NCBI GenBank assembly: GCA_031409955.1 | Contig: JANNYF010000158.1 | Location: 6,820-70,819, forward strand | Origin: JAFDVL01 sp031409955 | GTDB lineage: Bacteria; Acidobacteriota; Blastocatellia; RBC074 | DNA: 64,000 nucleotides | Reading direction: 5' to 3' | Shown: one piece after another, positions 44,532 through 52,971 of the stretch | Numbering within the stretch: position 1 is the stretch's first letter | Layout: each line of letters starts with the position of its first letter | The notes under the pieces: generated by a model | Seen by the model: only the letters and a program-made list of their open reading frames with translations | The model's database searches: none | What the model was told of the DNA's origin: nothing | Made by a program: the position numbers and the translations under genes

Positions 44532-45482
44532 TTACTCTGCGATTTCAAATTTCCGTCTCTGGAATTCATCGAATGTGACCGCCAAAACAATCACGGAGCC
44601 GATGACGATTTTTTGGATGAAGGGCGAAATGCCCAATAAATTCGCGCCGTTCGACAGCACGCCCATAATTAACGAGCCGATGATTGTGCCGACGACTGTG
44701 CCTTGTCCGCCGCTCAAGCTGCCGCCGCCAATCACGACCGCCGCGATCACGTTCAACTCGTAGCCTTCGCCCGCCGTTGGCACGCCTGTCACGAGCCTTG
44801 CGGTTTCAATCGCGCCTGCCAAACCAGTTAACGCGCCCAGAATGCAGTAAAACAAAATCTGGTAGCGCGACACCCGAATGCCCGCGTACCGCGCGGCTTC
44901 GATGTTGCTGCCAATCGCGTAGCAGTAGCGTCCGGGCCGGGTGCTGGTCAGCAGGAAATGGATGATTAAAGCAATTGCCACGACAATCAGCAATGGCACG
45001 GGGATGCTGAGCACTGTGCCTTCGGCAAGCTTGCCAAAGTTTTCCGGCAGATTCACCACGCCGTTGCCATCCGTAATCAGCAACGCGATGCCGCGATAGA
45101 TGCCGAGCGCGCCAAGCGTCACAATGAACGGCGGAATTTTCAGCGTCGTCACCGCGAGGCCGTTGATAAATCCGCCGATCAATCCAACTGCGATGCACGC
45201 GGCAATGCCTGCCAGAACGACGCCGAGCGAGTTGCCTCGGTTGGTCATCACCATTGCGCCGCAACAGCCTGCGAGCGCGAGCAATGATCCGACCGACAGG
45301 TCAATCCCGCCAGACACCATCACCATCGTCATGCCCATTGCCATCACGGTGATGACAGCGGTTTGGCGGGCGACACTGGCCAGATTGCCGGGCGACAGAA
45401 AGAGCGGCTCCAACACCGCCACAATCAGGCATAGCACGATCAGACTGATGAAGGGCAAAAAGCGTTTGATGAGATCAGGCAT
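44532..45482 (-). CDS. Sugar ABC transporter permease (RbsC-like)
   Basis: A 316-residue inner-membrane permease of the BPD_transp_2 (RbsC/XylH/AraH) family, with about eight to ten membrane segments. Conserved: MVSGGIDLSVGSLLALAG, GFINGLAVTTLKIPPFIVTLGAL and IGGGSLSGGQGTVVGTIIG. With the ATPase (46023) and binding protein (47933) it forms a CUT2 monosaccharide importer. The ATG at 45482 lies two bases from the stop of the upstream small gene, so it is coupled. Confidence 0.93.
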   Translation of the reverse strand: MPDLIKRFLPFISLIVLCLIVAVLEPLFLSPGNLASVARQTAVITVMAMGMTMVMVSGGIDLSVGSLLALAGCCGAMVMTNRGNSLGVVLAGIAACIAVGLIGGFINGLAVTTLKIPPFIVTLGALGIYRGIALLITDGNGVVNLPENFGKLAEGTVLSIPVPLLIVVAIALIIHFLLTSTRPGRYCYAIGSNIEAARYAGIRVSRYQILFYCILGALTGLAGAIETARLVTGVPTAGEGYELNVIAAVVIGGGSLSGGQGTVVGTIIGSLIMGVLSNGANLLGISPFIQKIVIGSVIVLAVTFDEFQRRKFEIAE

Positions 45483-45484
45483 AA

Positions 45485-45655
45485 TTATGAGCGAGTTAAG
45501 CGCGCGCGTACCACCAACAAAACGCCTACGCCCAGCAATAAAAACGGTGTGTAACTTTGACCAATGTAATACGTATTCGTGTAATTCAGAACGAAAATCA
45601 CAGCGGCAGCGACACAACAAATCAAGCCAATGATGCGAAAAATTTTGGGTGACAT
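45485..45655 (-). CDS. Small membrane protein 1 in sugar ABC operon
   Basis: A 56-residue, two-segment membrane protein (IIGLICCVAAAVIFVLNY, then PFLLLGVGVLLVVRARL). A very strong GGAGGAG site precedes the ATG at 45655. Its stop is two bases before the permease start. It is a paralogue of the 92-residue protein next to it: both share ICC-AA--IF-L-YT--YYIG-SYTPFLL-GVGVLL-VRAR. I know no family; a role in the transporter complex is a guess from the conserved place in the operon. Confidence 0.7.
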   Translation of the reverse strand: MSPKIFRIIGLICCVAAAVIFVLNYTNTYYIGQSYTPFLLLGVGVLLVVRARLTRS

Positions 45656-45747
45656 AAAAAGCTCCTCCGGTAAATACTGAAAGCACAAGCTAAGCATCAC
45701 AAAGTGTGAAAACAAGATGCGTTCAACTCGGCACTAATCGTGTATTT

Positions 45748-46026
45748 TTAGTCAGTCCCGTTAATAAGGCGTAGTTTATGAATGTGGTATCGTGCCCTAA
45801 CTATCAACAAAACGCCGACGCCAAACAATAAAAACGGCGTGTAAGAGGAACCAATATAGTAAGCACCTGTGTAAGTCAAAGCGAAGATACTGACAGCAGC
45901 GATGCAACAAATTACTCCTGAGATCAGGATAACCTTTGGATATTTGCGCAAGAAAAAGTAAAACACCGTCATCAAGAAAAAGTAAAACACCGTCCTGATG
46001 ATTATTGCGATTGCGTCAGAAATCAT
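45748..46026 (-). CDS. Small membrane protein 2 in sugar ABC operon
   Basis: A 92-residue membrane protein, paralogue of small membrane protein 1, with an added N-terminal helix. Near its start an 8-residue unit (FYFFL-x-x-V) is duplicated; in DNA this is a 22-base direct repeat at 45949-45970 and 45973-45994. Its ATG overlaps the stop of the ATPase gene (ATGA), so it is translated with the transporter. Function unknown. Confidence 0.7.
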   Translation of the reverse strand: MISDAIAIIIRTVFYFFLMTVFYFFLRKYPKVILISGVICCIAAVSIFALTYTGAYYIGSSYTPFLLFGVGVLLIVRARYHIHKLRLINGTD

Positions 46027-47531
46027 ACCTGACCCCCTTCTGAAACCGCCGCGTATTTCAGAATTTCTTCCTGCGTCGTTTCTTGGGCATTCAATTCGGC
46101 GACCAAGCGACCGCGCCGCAGCACCAAAATGCGATCTGCCATGCCGAGCAGTTCGGGCAAATCGGACGACACCATCACGATGGCCGCGCCCGTTTCGGCG
46201 AGTTCGTTGATCTCGCGGTAAATTTCCGAGCGCGCGGCAACGTCTACGCCACGCGTGGGTTCGTCCAGCAAAAACACCTGGGTTTGGGCAAAGAGCCAGC
46301 GACCCAGCAAGACTTTTTGCTGATTGCCACCGCTCATCCGTCCGACCGTTTTCGTGGGCGAGGGCGGGCGAATATGCAGTTTCTCAATATAGTTCGTAGC
46401 GGCGGCGGTTTCGGCTTTACTTTGTAGCACACCGCTTTGCAACAAGGCTTTGACATTCGCCAGCGTCAAGTTTGTGGCGAGCGATAAATTCAAACACAAG
46501 CCCGTTCGCTTGCGGTCTTCGGTGAGCAAGCTCAAGCCATTGGCGACCGATTGATGCGGCGCTGCGTGCGGAATGGAGTTGCCGAGCAATTGGATTTCAC
46601 CGCTTGTCGCGGGTTGTGTGCCGTAAATCGCTTCGACCAATTCGGTGCGGCCTGCGCCTGCTAATCCGGCAATGCCGACGACTTCGCCCGCGCGGGCTTC
46701 AAAGCTGACGCTTTCAAATTTGGGCGGGCGGCTTAGGTTGCTCACGCGCAATTTTACCTCGCCAATGCGAGCGTTGCGTGGCGGAAAGATTTCTTTCAGT
46801 TCGCGCCCAGCCATGTGTTTGATGACCTCATCGGTTGTGATCGCGCCCCAGTGGCCGGAATACACGGCGCGTCCGTCGCGCAGGATCGTCACTTGATCGG
46901 CGATTTCGTCGAGTTCTTCGAGGCGATGCGAAATGTAAATCACCGCCAAGCCGCGTGCTTTCAAATCCCGAATCAGCCGAAACAAATCTTCAACTTCGTG
47001 CGAGGTGAGCGAGGAAGTTGGCTCGTCCATCACGATCACTTTTTTGGCTTCGACGATGGCGCGCGTGATTTCGACCAATTGACGTTTAGCGGTACTGAGA
47101 TTGCTGACTTTCGCTTTCGGATTAAGCTTGAAGCCGTAGTCTTTCAGCAACGTGGCAGCTTTTTCATTGAGCGCTTTTTGATTGATGAGGCCGAAGCGCG
47201 ACGCGGGTTCGCGGCCTAAGAAAATGTTTTCGGCGACGGTCAAATGCGGCGCCAGCGAAAGCTCCTGATAAATCATCGCGACGCCGTGTCGGAGCGAGTC
47301 AACCGGGTTGGCAATTTTGACGGTGGTTCCCTCAATGAGAATTTCGCCCGCATCAGGTTGATGCACGCCGGCGAGGATTTTCATCAAGGTAGATTTGCCT
47401 GCACCGTTTTCACCGAGCAGCGCCAACACTTCGCCTGCTGCGGCTGACAAGCTCACGTCCGTCAGCACGGTATTGCCAGCAAACGATTTGGTAATCCCGC
47501 GCATTTCGAGCGCAGTGTGGGGCGTCGGCAT
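46023..47531 (-). CDS. Sugar ABC transporter ATPase (RbsA/MglA-like)
   Basis: A 502-residue double ATPase. First half: Walker A GENGAGKS, signature region NLSTAKRQLVEI, Walker B VIVMDEPTSSL. Second half: signature MSGGNQQKVLLGRWL, Walker B VFLLDEPTRGVD; its Walker A is degenerate (GLAGAGRTELVEAI), as normal in RbsA. It powers monosaccharide import. I start at ATG 47531; the frame from 47600 reads through a tandem-word repeat. Confidence 0.95.
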   Translation of the reverse strand: MPTPHTALEMRGITKSFAGNTVLTDVSLSAAAGEVLALLGENGAGKSTLMKILAGVHQPDAGEILIEGTTVKIANPVDSLRHGVAMIYQELSLAPHLTVAENIFLGREPASRFGLINQKALNEKAATLLKDYGFKLNPKAKVSNLSTAKRQLVEITRAIVEAKKVIVMDEPTSSLTSHEVEDLFRLIRDLKARGLAVIYISHRLEELDEIADQVTILRDGRAVYSGHWGAITTDEVIKHMAGRELKEIFPPRNARIGEVKLRVSNLSRPPKFESVSFEARAGEVVGIAGLAGAGRTELVEAIYGTQPATSGEIQLLGNSIPHAAPHQSVANGLSLLTEDRKRTGLCLNLSLATNLTLANVKALLQSGVLQSKAETAAATNYIEKLHIRPPSPTKTVGRMSGGNQQKVLLGRWLFAQTQVFLLDEPTRGVDVAARSEIYREINELAETGAAIVMVSSDLPELLGMADRILVLRRGRLVAELNAQETTQEEILKYAAVSEGGQV

Positions 47532-47572
47532 AGTTGATTGCGGAATGAAGAGTGCGGAATGCGGAATCAGTT

Positions 47573-47655
47573 GTAGCCGCGAATTAACGCGAATTTTCAC
47601 GAATTATTTTTTATCTGAAAACCCAATTCGCGGTCATTCGCGTCAATTCGCGGCT
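47573..47655. repeat. Hairpin of GCGAATT words
   Basis: Arms made of GCCGCGAATTAACGCGAATT and AATTCGCGTCAATTCGCGGC-like words around an A/T-rich centre. It lies between the 49-residue membrane protein and the ATPase gene. A second short tandem word, GCGGAAT, is repeated at 47540-47568. Confidence 0.75.
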
Positions 47656-47663
47656 GAAAGTTT

Positions 47664-47813
47664 TTAGTGTTCGCTGCGATCTTTTTTGGCTTGCATATAC
47701 ACGATGAACCAAATCGAAAGCGCCACCGCCAGCACGAAAACGCCGCCGATTAAACCGCCAATGCCCAACGTAATCGCCGGTTGAAGTAATGATTCTAAAT
47801 CCCCTGCAAACAT
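47664..47813 (-). CDS. 49-residue membrane protein in sugar ABC operon
   Basis: A very short gene: ATG at 47813 after AAAGGGAC, TAA at 47664-47666. The product begins MFAGDLESLLQP and has one membrane segment (about 14-40, LGIGGLIGGVFVLAVALSIW then FIVYM), ending with a charged tail (QAKKDRSEH). It lies between the binding-protein and ATPase genes, on the same strand. One-segment proteins of this size occur in other transport operons; no family is recognised. Confidence 0.65.
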   Translation of the reverse strand: MFAGDLESLLQPAITLGIGGLIGGVFVLAVALSIWFIVYMQAKKDRSEH

Positions 47814-47932
47814 GAAATGAGTCCCTTTCTAAATTAGTCGCGCCAATCAGTCGAAATCGGCGGGCGGATTATAACAGCAAGAAACGATTTCTTTGAACCC
47901 CAAACGCGAGATTGATGGGTGCGTCCGTTGAC

Positions 47933-48901
47933 TTACTTGCGGTCCTTAATCAGATTCTGAATCTTCGGCGTCTCAAGGTTGTCCTTCTTGACCAACTCCA
48001 CGCCTGTGTCCAGGCGGCGTTCGACGGGTTTGCCTGCTTTTTGGTTCAGCGCTGCTTTGACGCCTTCGTAACCCATTTTGTACGGGTCTTGCACGACCAG
48101 CGAATCAATGATGCCCGCTTTGACAGCGGCAATTAAATCCGGGCTGGAATCAAAGCCGACGATTTTGATGTAGCCCGCTACGCCTTTGGCTTTGGCCGCA
48201 TTGAAAACGCCTACTGCCGAAGATTCGTTCGAGGCGAAGAAGCCGTTGAGGTCAGGGTTCTTAGTCAAAATATCCATCGCCGTGTTGAGCGATTTCGCGC
48301 GGTCGGCATCGCCGTACTGAAAATCTACGACCTTGATGTTGGGAAATTTCTGGATCGTTTCCCGAAATCCGTCCTCGCGCTCATCGGTCGAAACCGAGCC
48401 TTTTTTGACGCCCAGAATCGCAACTTTGCCTTTGCCGTTCAGCACCTCGCCCATTCGTTCCGCCGCGATCACACCGCCTTTGCGATTGTCGGTGGAAATG
48501 TACGCCGCGTAGTCTTCCCAGTTGAGGCCGGAATCAATAATCACGACGGGGATGCCAGCGGCTTTGGCTTTTTTCGCGGGCGTGACCAATGCGTCGCCGC
48601 TGGATGGAGCCAGCACGATGCCGTCCACTTGTTTGTTGACGAAATCTTCGACGATGTTGATTTGTCCGGTGTAGTCCGTTTCCACCGCCGGGCCTTTCCA
48701 CAGAATTTCTGCACCGAATTCCTGTCCGGCAGCATCGGCTCCGGCTTTGATGGATAGCCAGAAATTGTGCGAAACACCTTTCGGAATCACGGCAATCTTG
48801 GGTTTGCCGCTTTTGCCGGAATCTGCGTTATTGCAGGAAAGCGCGACGAGACAAAGGGAGAGAGCAAGGGAGAGAGGGAGAAGGTGCTTGAGTAATTTCA
48901 T
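47933..48901 (-). CDS. Sugar ABC transporter substrate-binding lipoprotein
   Basis: A 322-residue periplasmic-binding protein of the RbsB-like type I family. Signal peptide ends LVALSC (lipidated cysteine). Core: KIAVIPKGVSHNFWLSIKAGADAAG at the start of the mature part and AKGVAGYIKIVGFDSSPDLIAAVKAG later, both typical of the family (shown in part). It would catch a pentose or hexose and hand it to the permease. Start ATG 48901 (MKLLKHLL) is chosen for the signal peptide. Confidence 0.92.
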   Translation of the reverse strand: MKLLKHLLPLSLALSLCLVALSCNNADSGKSGKPKIAVIPKGVSHNFWLSIKAGADAAGQEFGAEILWKGPAVETDYTGQINIVEDFVNKQVDGIVLAPSSGDALVTPAKKAKAAGIPVVIIDSGLNWEDYAAYISTDNRKGGVIAAERMGEVLNGKGKVAILGVKKGSVSTDEREDGFRETIQKFPNIKVVDFQYGDADRAKSLNTAMDILTKNPDLNGFFASNESSAVGVFNAAKAKGVAGYIKIVGFDSSPDLIAAVKAGIIDSLVVQDPYKMGYEGVKAALNQKAGKPVERRLDTGVELVKKDNLETPKIQNLIKDRK

Positions 48902-48925
48902 AGTTTTGATGGGGAGAAGAGAAAC

Positions 48926-49020
48926 TACGAAACAGACGAAAATAACGAAATTCACGAAAAGAATTTGACAGTGGTAGGATCGGAGTTTTCGTCTGTTTTG
49001 TTATTTTCGTCTGTTTCGTA
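48926..49020. repeat. Hairpin, ACGAAAATAACGAAA class, second copy
   Basis: Arms 48926-48950 and 48996-49020 pair at 24 of 25 positions. The word content is the same as at 8065-8167, 40 kb away, but the loop sequence is different. It lies between the dehydrogenase stop and the binding-protein start. Confidence 0.85.
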
Positions 49021-49030
49021 ATCTCAAAAA

Positions 49031-50176
49031 TTAGTTGTCAAATACAGCTACACCTTTGATGTAGCCTTTGTCGAAACGATCTTGCGTAAACGCTTGCGGC
49101 ACGCTTTCGAGCGAAGCATATTGATGCGTGATAAAGCGCGAAACGTCAATCAATCCGCTGCTCAGCAAGTCCAATGCTTTTGCCGGTGTGACGGGCTTGC
49201 CAATGGCATCCAGCGCGCCCGACGCGCCGCCGGGACAGATGATCGTTGGCTCTAAAAACTGGACGCTATTCATCACACCTAAATCCACGCCGAAGTGTCC
49301 GTGTCCATACAGCATCAACGTGCCTTGTTTGCGTAATACGCCGGGAATGTTTGGGAAAAGCTGCGCGACGCCAGCCGATTCGATCAAATACTGGACGCGT
49401 TCGCCGTGCGTCAAGTCTTGCACGGCGGCGATTAAATCGGTCGTCGTCGGATCAATCGTGGTTGCGCCGTAATCTGCCGCCAACTTGCGCCGCTCTGCAT
49501 TCGGCTCGCTCACAATCAATTGCTTCGTATAGCCAATGACATTGCGCAAATATTGCGTGAACAACAACCCGGCTGGCCCTGCGCCGCAAATCAAGACAGC
49601 GTTAATGGGTCGTTCGCTGCCAAACGTATACCGCGCCGAAGTTTTCAACTGCAATTGCGACGCGTGCAGGATGCAGCCGAGCGGTTCGCTGAGCGCGGCT
49701 TCCCGCATTGGCAAGTCGCTTTCGATGCGAATCGCGTTGACCGCAGGTACGGCGATGAATTCTGCCAATGCGCCTTGATTGCCCGTGATGCCGTGTTCTT
49801 TGTACTGCAAACATTGGTGACTGTCGCCACTCAGACAATATTCGCACCATTGATTTCGACTCAACGCGCGACTGCTGCAATTGATGCCTTGATCCACAAT
49901 GACGCGGTCGCCGATGCGCAAATCGCGCACGTCGGAGCCAACTTCAACCACCGTGCCGCAAAACTCGTGACCGAGAATTTGCGCTTGCTCGCTCAGCGGA
50001 ATGCGTCGCCCGGCTACGTCGAAATTGTAATTCGCGTTGCCTTCGTAAATGTGAAAGTCTGTGCCGCACAACCCGACCGCGCCGACTTGCACCGCGATTT
50101 CGTGCGGTCGAACGCCGGGTTGCGAAATGTCGCGCAACTCCATTTTTGCAGCTTCGTAAACGGCTAGTGCTTTCAT
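49031..50176 (-). CDS. Zinc-binding alcohol dehydrogenase family protein
   Basis: A 381-residue medium-chain dehydrogenase. Catalytic zinc: C41-region GLCGTDFH and GHEFCGTVVEVG; structural zinc is replaced in part (CEYCLSGDSHQC); NAD region VLICGAGPAGLLFTQYL. It is expected to oxidise a sugar alcohol or sugar to the ketose/lactone. First gene of the sugar operon, with the ABC importer following it. ATG 50176 chosen (MKALAVYEAAKM). Confidence 0.9.
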   Translation of the reverse strand: MKALAVYEAAKMELRDISQPGVRPHEIAVQVGAVGLCGTDFHIYEGNANYNFDVAGRRIPLSEQAQILGHEFCGTVVEVGSDVRDLRIGDRVIVDQGINCSSRALSRNQWCEYCLSGDSHQCLQYKEHGITGNQGALAEFIAVPAVNAIRIESDLPMREAALSEPLGCILHASQLQLKTSARYTFGSERPINAVLICGAGPAGLLFTQYLRNVIGYTKQLIVSEPNAERRKLAADYGATTIDPTTTDLIAAVQDLTHGERVQYLIESAGVAQLFPNIPGVLRKQGTLMLYGHGHFGVDLGVMNSVQFLEPTIICPGGASGALDAIGKPVTPAKALDLLSSGLIDVSRFITHQYASLESVPQAFTQDRFDKGYIKGVAVFDN

Positions 50177-50268
50177 CGGCGATGGTTGTAAACTGTCATC
50201 GCGCCGGGCTTCTTTTACGAAGCGCATGGCGTTAGCAAACGCAAACTGAAAATCAAATGTAATTAGCC

Positions 50269-50487
50269 AGCCCGATTCATCGGGCTTTCCCGTAGGGCAA
50301 GTAGGCCAGCCGTTGGACGGCTGGTGGCAAGCACGACAAAGGGCGTTTCAACGTCCTTCTAGGCAAATCGGCTTAAGCCCTGACAACAAGCCCGTTCAAA
50401 CGGGCTGAGGGAATAACCCCTCTCGTTACCAGCCGTCCAACGGCTGGTCTACTTGCCGCTGACGCGGGAAGCCGCGTGAACGCGGCT
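50269..50487. repeat. Cluster of six short hairpins
   Basis: Six palindromes: 50269-50286 (AGCCCGATTCATCGGGCT), 50306-50324 (CCAGCCGTTGGACGGCTGG), 50340-50356 (imperfect), 50389-50406, 50429-50447 and 50470-50487 (AGCCGCGTGAACGCGGCT). The second and fifth also pair with each other including flanking AAGTAG / CTACTT. The cluster fills the 346-base gap between the dehydrogenase and the small plus-strand gene; no gene is seen in it. Confidence 0.85.
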
Positions 50488-50522
50488 GAGTAGTACAATC
50501 AAATACCTGCTTGATTAAAACT

Positions 50523-50765
50523 ATGCCACGTAAAAAACAAACCGCGCCAACTTTTGCGCTTTGCTTATTTGAAGATGAACAAGGAGACTCACTCACCCGT
50601 CATAAAATTTACCGTCTCCTGCCGGATGCCAAAGCCGAAGCGCACGGCTATTTGCGGCTCATTGACGATTCGGGCGAAGATTATTTGTACTCAGCCAAGT
50701 TTTTCAAAACCATGTCGCTGCCAGTTGAAATTGAACAAGCCATTTTGGAATCAATCGCCGCGTAA
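50523..50765 (+). CDS. Small hypothetical protein
   Basis: An 80-residue protein (MPRKKQTAPTFALCLFEDEQ...) with a basic start, then alternating strand and acidic regions (RHKIYRLLPDAKAEAHGYLR, DDSGEDYLYSAKFF). No family known to me. I chose ATG 50523; a TTG at 50511 is possible. Its stop abuts the stop of the convergent epimerase gene with no gap. It is read away from the hairpin cluster. Confidence 0.65.
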   Translation: MPRKKQTAPTFALCLFEDEQGDSLTRHKIYRLLPDAKAEAHGYLRLIDDSGEDYLYSAKFFKTMSLPVEIEQAILESIAA

Positions 50766-51749
50766 CTACACCTCCAAATCCGCCGTGTCCAATCGTCCTT
50801 CGGAATGCAGCAAGCGAAACCGCGCAATCGTATCCTGGACGCCTTGTGCCAACGATGTATGCGGAAGCTCACCGAGCGCTGCAATGATCGCCGCATCGCT
50901 CAACTCCGCTGGAATTGGCATCACAAGATCGGCTTGCGTAATCGTACCTTTCGCCGCTGGGACTTCTTTTTCAATCGCTGTGATGATGTCGGCAACGGCT
51001 GCGGTTTCGCCGTGCAAATTGAAGGCGAATGCGCCTGCTTGGTCTGCATCGGCGGAGCGAATAAACGCATCGGCGCAATCCGCTGCATACAGAAAATCGG
51101 TGCGTCCGCCGAAGCGAATGTGAAACGGACGCCCAACCACCGCGGCTTTCATCGCTTTGGTAGGATCAGACGTGACGCCGAAATCGCGGCCCGTGCCGTA
51201 CACCGTGAGCGGGCGCAAGCCGATGCTGCTGATGCCGTTGTCCTGAAAGTAAATGCGCGCATTGTCTTCGTTGCAGCGTTTGAACGCGCCGTAATGCGTC
51301 CCGGTGTTGCCGGCCTTGTCTTCGGTTTGCGGCGCGTCGTCATCCGTTGCGCCAAACACAGCGGCGGAACTGGCATACGCGATCTGTTTGATTTGCCCGC
51401 CAGAATGCAGCGCCGCCTCGAACACATTGATCGTGCCGATGACATTGATCATTGCGCCCAAACGCGGATTGGCTTTGCAGGTGGGAACCTGCACGCCCGC
51501 GAGGTGGATGATGTGCGTGATGCCGTGTTGTTCGATGATGGGCGGCAGCGTGTGGGCGTCGGTGATGTCGCCCGCCACAAACGAAGTCTGTTCGATTTCG
51601 TCCTCGTCCATAATCAAGCGCAAGCGGCGTGGGTCGGCGCTTTGGTCGAACATCACCACATTGCCTGCGTTGGTGGCGAGCAATCGTTTGACGGTCCACG
51701 CCCCGATAAAGCCGTGCGCTCCGGTAATTAAATAGTTTTTCGCGTTCAT
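50766..51749 (-). CDS. NAD(P)-dependent epimerase/dehydratase (extended SDR)
   Basis: A 327-residue extended SDR. NAD motif TGAHGFIG (8-15), active-site YGAFK (Y-x3-K, near 155), and the usual NVIGTINVFEAA helix. These act on sugars or nucleotide sugars (epimerase, dehydratase or uronate dehydrogenase-like). Upstream of the sugar operon on the same strand but separated by the small plus-strand gene and the hairpin cluster, so likely its own transcript. Confidence 0.88.
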   Translation of the reverse strand: MNAKNYLITGAHGFIGAWTVKRLLATNAGNVVMFDQSADPRRLRLIMDEDEIEQTSFVAGDITDAHTLPPIIEQHGITHIIHLAGVQVPTCKANPRLGAMINVIGTINVFEAALHSGGQIKQIAYASSAAVFGATDDDAPQTEDKAGNTGTHYGAFKRCNEDNARIYFQDNGISSIGLRPLTVYGTGRDFGVTSDPTKAMKAAVVGRPFHIRFGGRTDFLYAADCADAFIRSADADQAGAFAFNLHGETAAVADIITAIEKEVPAAKGTITQADLVMPIPAELSDAAIIAALGELPHTSLAQGVQDTIARFRLLHSEGRLDTADLEV

Positions 51750-52010
51750 GTTGAGTGCTTTGCGTGCTTGTGATTTTCAGATGAGCGCGAATGATACCTT
51801 GTCGCTTTCAGGCTGTCACGCGAGTTGGCTCGCAATTGAACTGACCACTGGAATTTTATCCACTGGGTGAGGGCAGGTTGGCGAAGTGTTTAGACACGGC
51901 AAAGCTCTGTGTGCGAATCACTATTGGCGCGGCGAAATTGCCATGCTATGCTGCGCCCGTCGTGAGCAAAATTCGGCCTCGTGCCGTGAAAGTCTTTTGG
52001 GCTTCTATAC

Positions 52011-52439
52011 TCACGACTTTTTCTTTTTGCGCCCGCTTCCGCCGAATCGTTCTTCGAGTATGAGCGGGCGTTGTGCTGTGAAGTAAGTCCCATGAGCCGG
52101 GCCAAAATCGTGATCGTGAATCTCGCCGATTTGCGGCCACATCATCTTCAGGAACCTATCCTCCCGAATCTCTTCTCCCGTCATTGGATGTCGGCGCACC
52201 TCATAAAACCGCTGTACCGCCCACAGAAAATAATCCACCGCTTGCAGGCAAACCGTTTCTTTGGGGTTGGAGATGGTGATGCCCCAAGCCTCGCCGCCAC
52301 CTCTGGAAAAGCCGAACTTCTGCTCGAAGTCACGTTCGGCATGCTCAAGGGCGGCGCGAATGGCTTGGTTGCGATCTTTTGCCCCACGCTTGGCGACACA
52401 GACTTCATAGCGGTCGGCTAGGCGATGGAACTTGGTGCA
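52011..52439 (-). pseudogene. DUF3800 gene remnant (3' part)
   Basis: The minus strand from about 52439 to the stop at 52011 reads as one frame: FHRLADRYEVCVAKRGAKDR, then NPKETVCLQAVDYFLWAVQR, EDRFLKMMWPQIGEIHD and GRKKKKS. This is the C-terminal half of a DUF3800 protein (the VDYFLWA and EDRFL stretches are typical as I recall). Upstream the frame runs into the 3' end of vsr and a stop; no start codon precedes the homologous part, so the 5' half has been lost. DUF3800 genes are common in defence and mobile regions. Confidence 0.7.
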
Positions 52440-52971
52440 GAACGAACGGGGTATGGATTTCAGCTTCCGTTAGACACAAAGCCCGCTGAATCCGTCGAAC
52501 GCACACGTCAGCTCGCTTGGTAAGATCGTGCTCCCATATTCGGACAACCCGCCACCCCGCTTTTCTTAGTAAGCGGTTGACCAGCCGGTCACGCACTTTG
52601 TTTCCTTTGAGTTTCTTCTCCCAGAATTCGCGGTTGTTCGCTGGTAGGTTCGAATGTTTTGGGCATCTGTGCCAGAAACAGCCATCCACAAAAATCACCG
52701 TGCGTTGGCTAAGGAAAACGAAGTCAGGACGCACAAAGGGTTGAGCACGGGTTTGAGTTGCAGGACGAGAAATGTTTTGTGATTTCTGCCGGATTGATTT
52801 CTTCCCTTTGATGCGTAAGTCACCGAGCTTTAACTTCAAATGCCTCCGCCAGCCGACAATGCGATGCCGCCGAAGTAGCTTTGCCAACGCAAGCTCTGTG
52901 TCGCGATTTCCACGCCCGCGAATACGCGACATGACTTCTGAGCGCTTGGCTGGGGTGAACACATCAGGCAT
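52405..52971 (-). CDS. vsr: Very short patch repair endonuclease
   Basis: A 188-residue Vsr. Conserved: MSRIRGRGNRDTELALAKLL at the start, PDFVFLSQRTVIFVDGCFWH with the catalytic aspartate, zinc/structure residues in CFWHRCPKHSNLP, and FWEKKLKGNKVRDR. An extra basic loop (about residues 55-75) is present. Vsr nicks T:G mismatches made by deamination of 5-methylcytosine, so it protects DNA methylated by the C5 methylase at 56981. Its ATG (52971) overlaps the upstream gene by eight bases. Confidence 0.93.
   Translation of the reverse strand: MPDVFTPAKRSEVMSRIRGRGNRDTELALAKLLRRHRIVGWRRHLKLKLGDLRIKGKKSIRQKSQNISRPATQTRAQPFVRPDFVFLSQRTVIFVDGCFWHRCPKHSNLPANNREFWEKKLKGNKVRDRLVNRLLRKAGWRVVRIWEHDLTKRADVCVRRIQRALCLTEAEIHTPFVLHQVPSPSRPL

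Noticed and set aside
51750..52010. Promoter-like TTGGCG and TATGCT with 17-base spacing on the plus strand near 51924-51952
   Set aside because: No plus-strand gene follows that could use it, so the match is likely chance.
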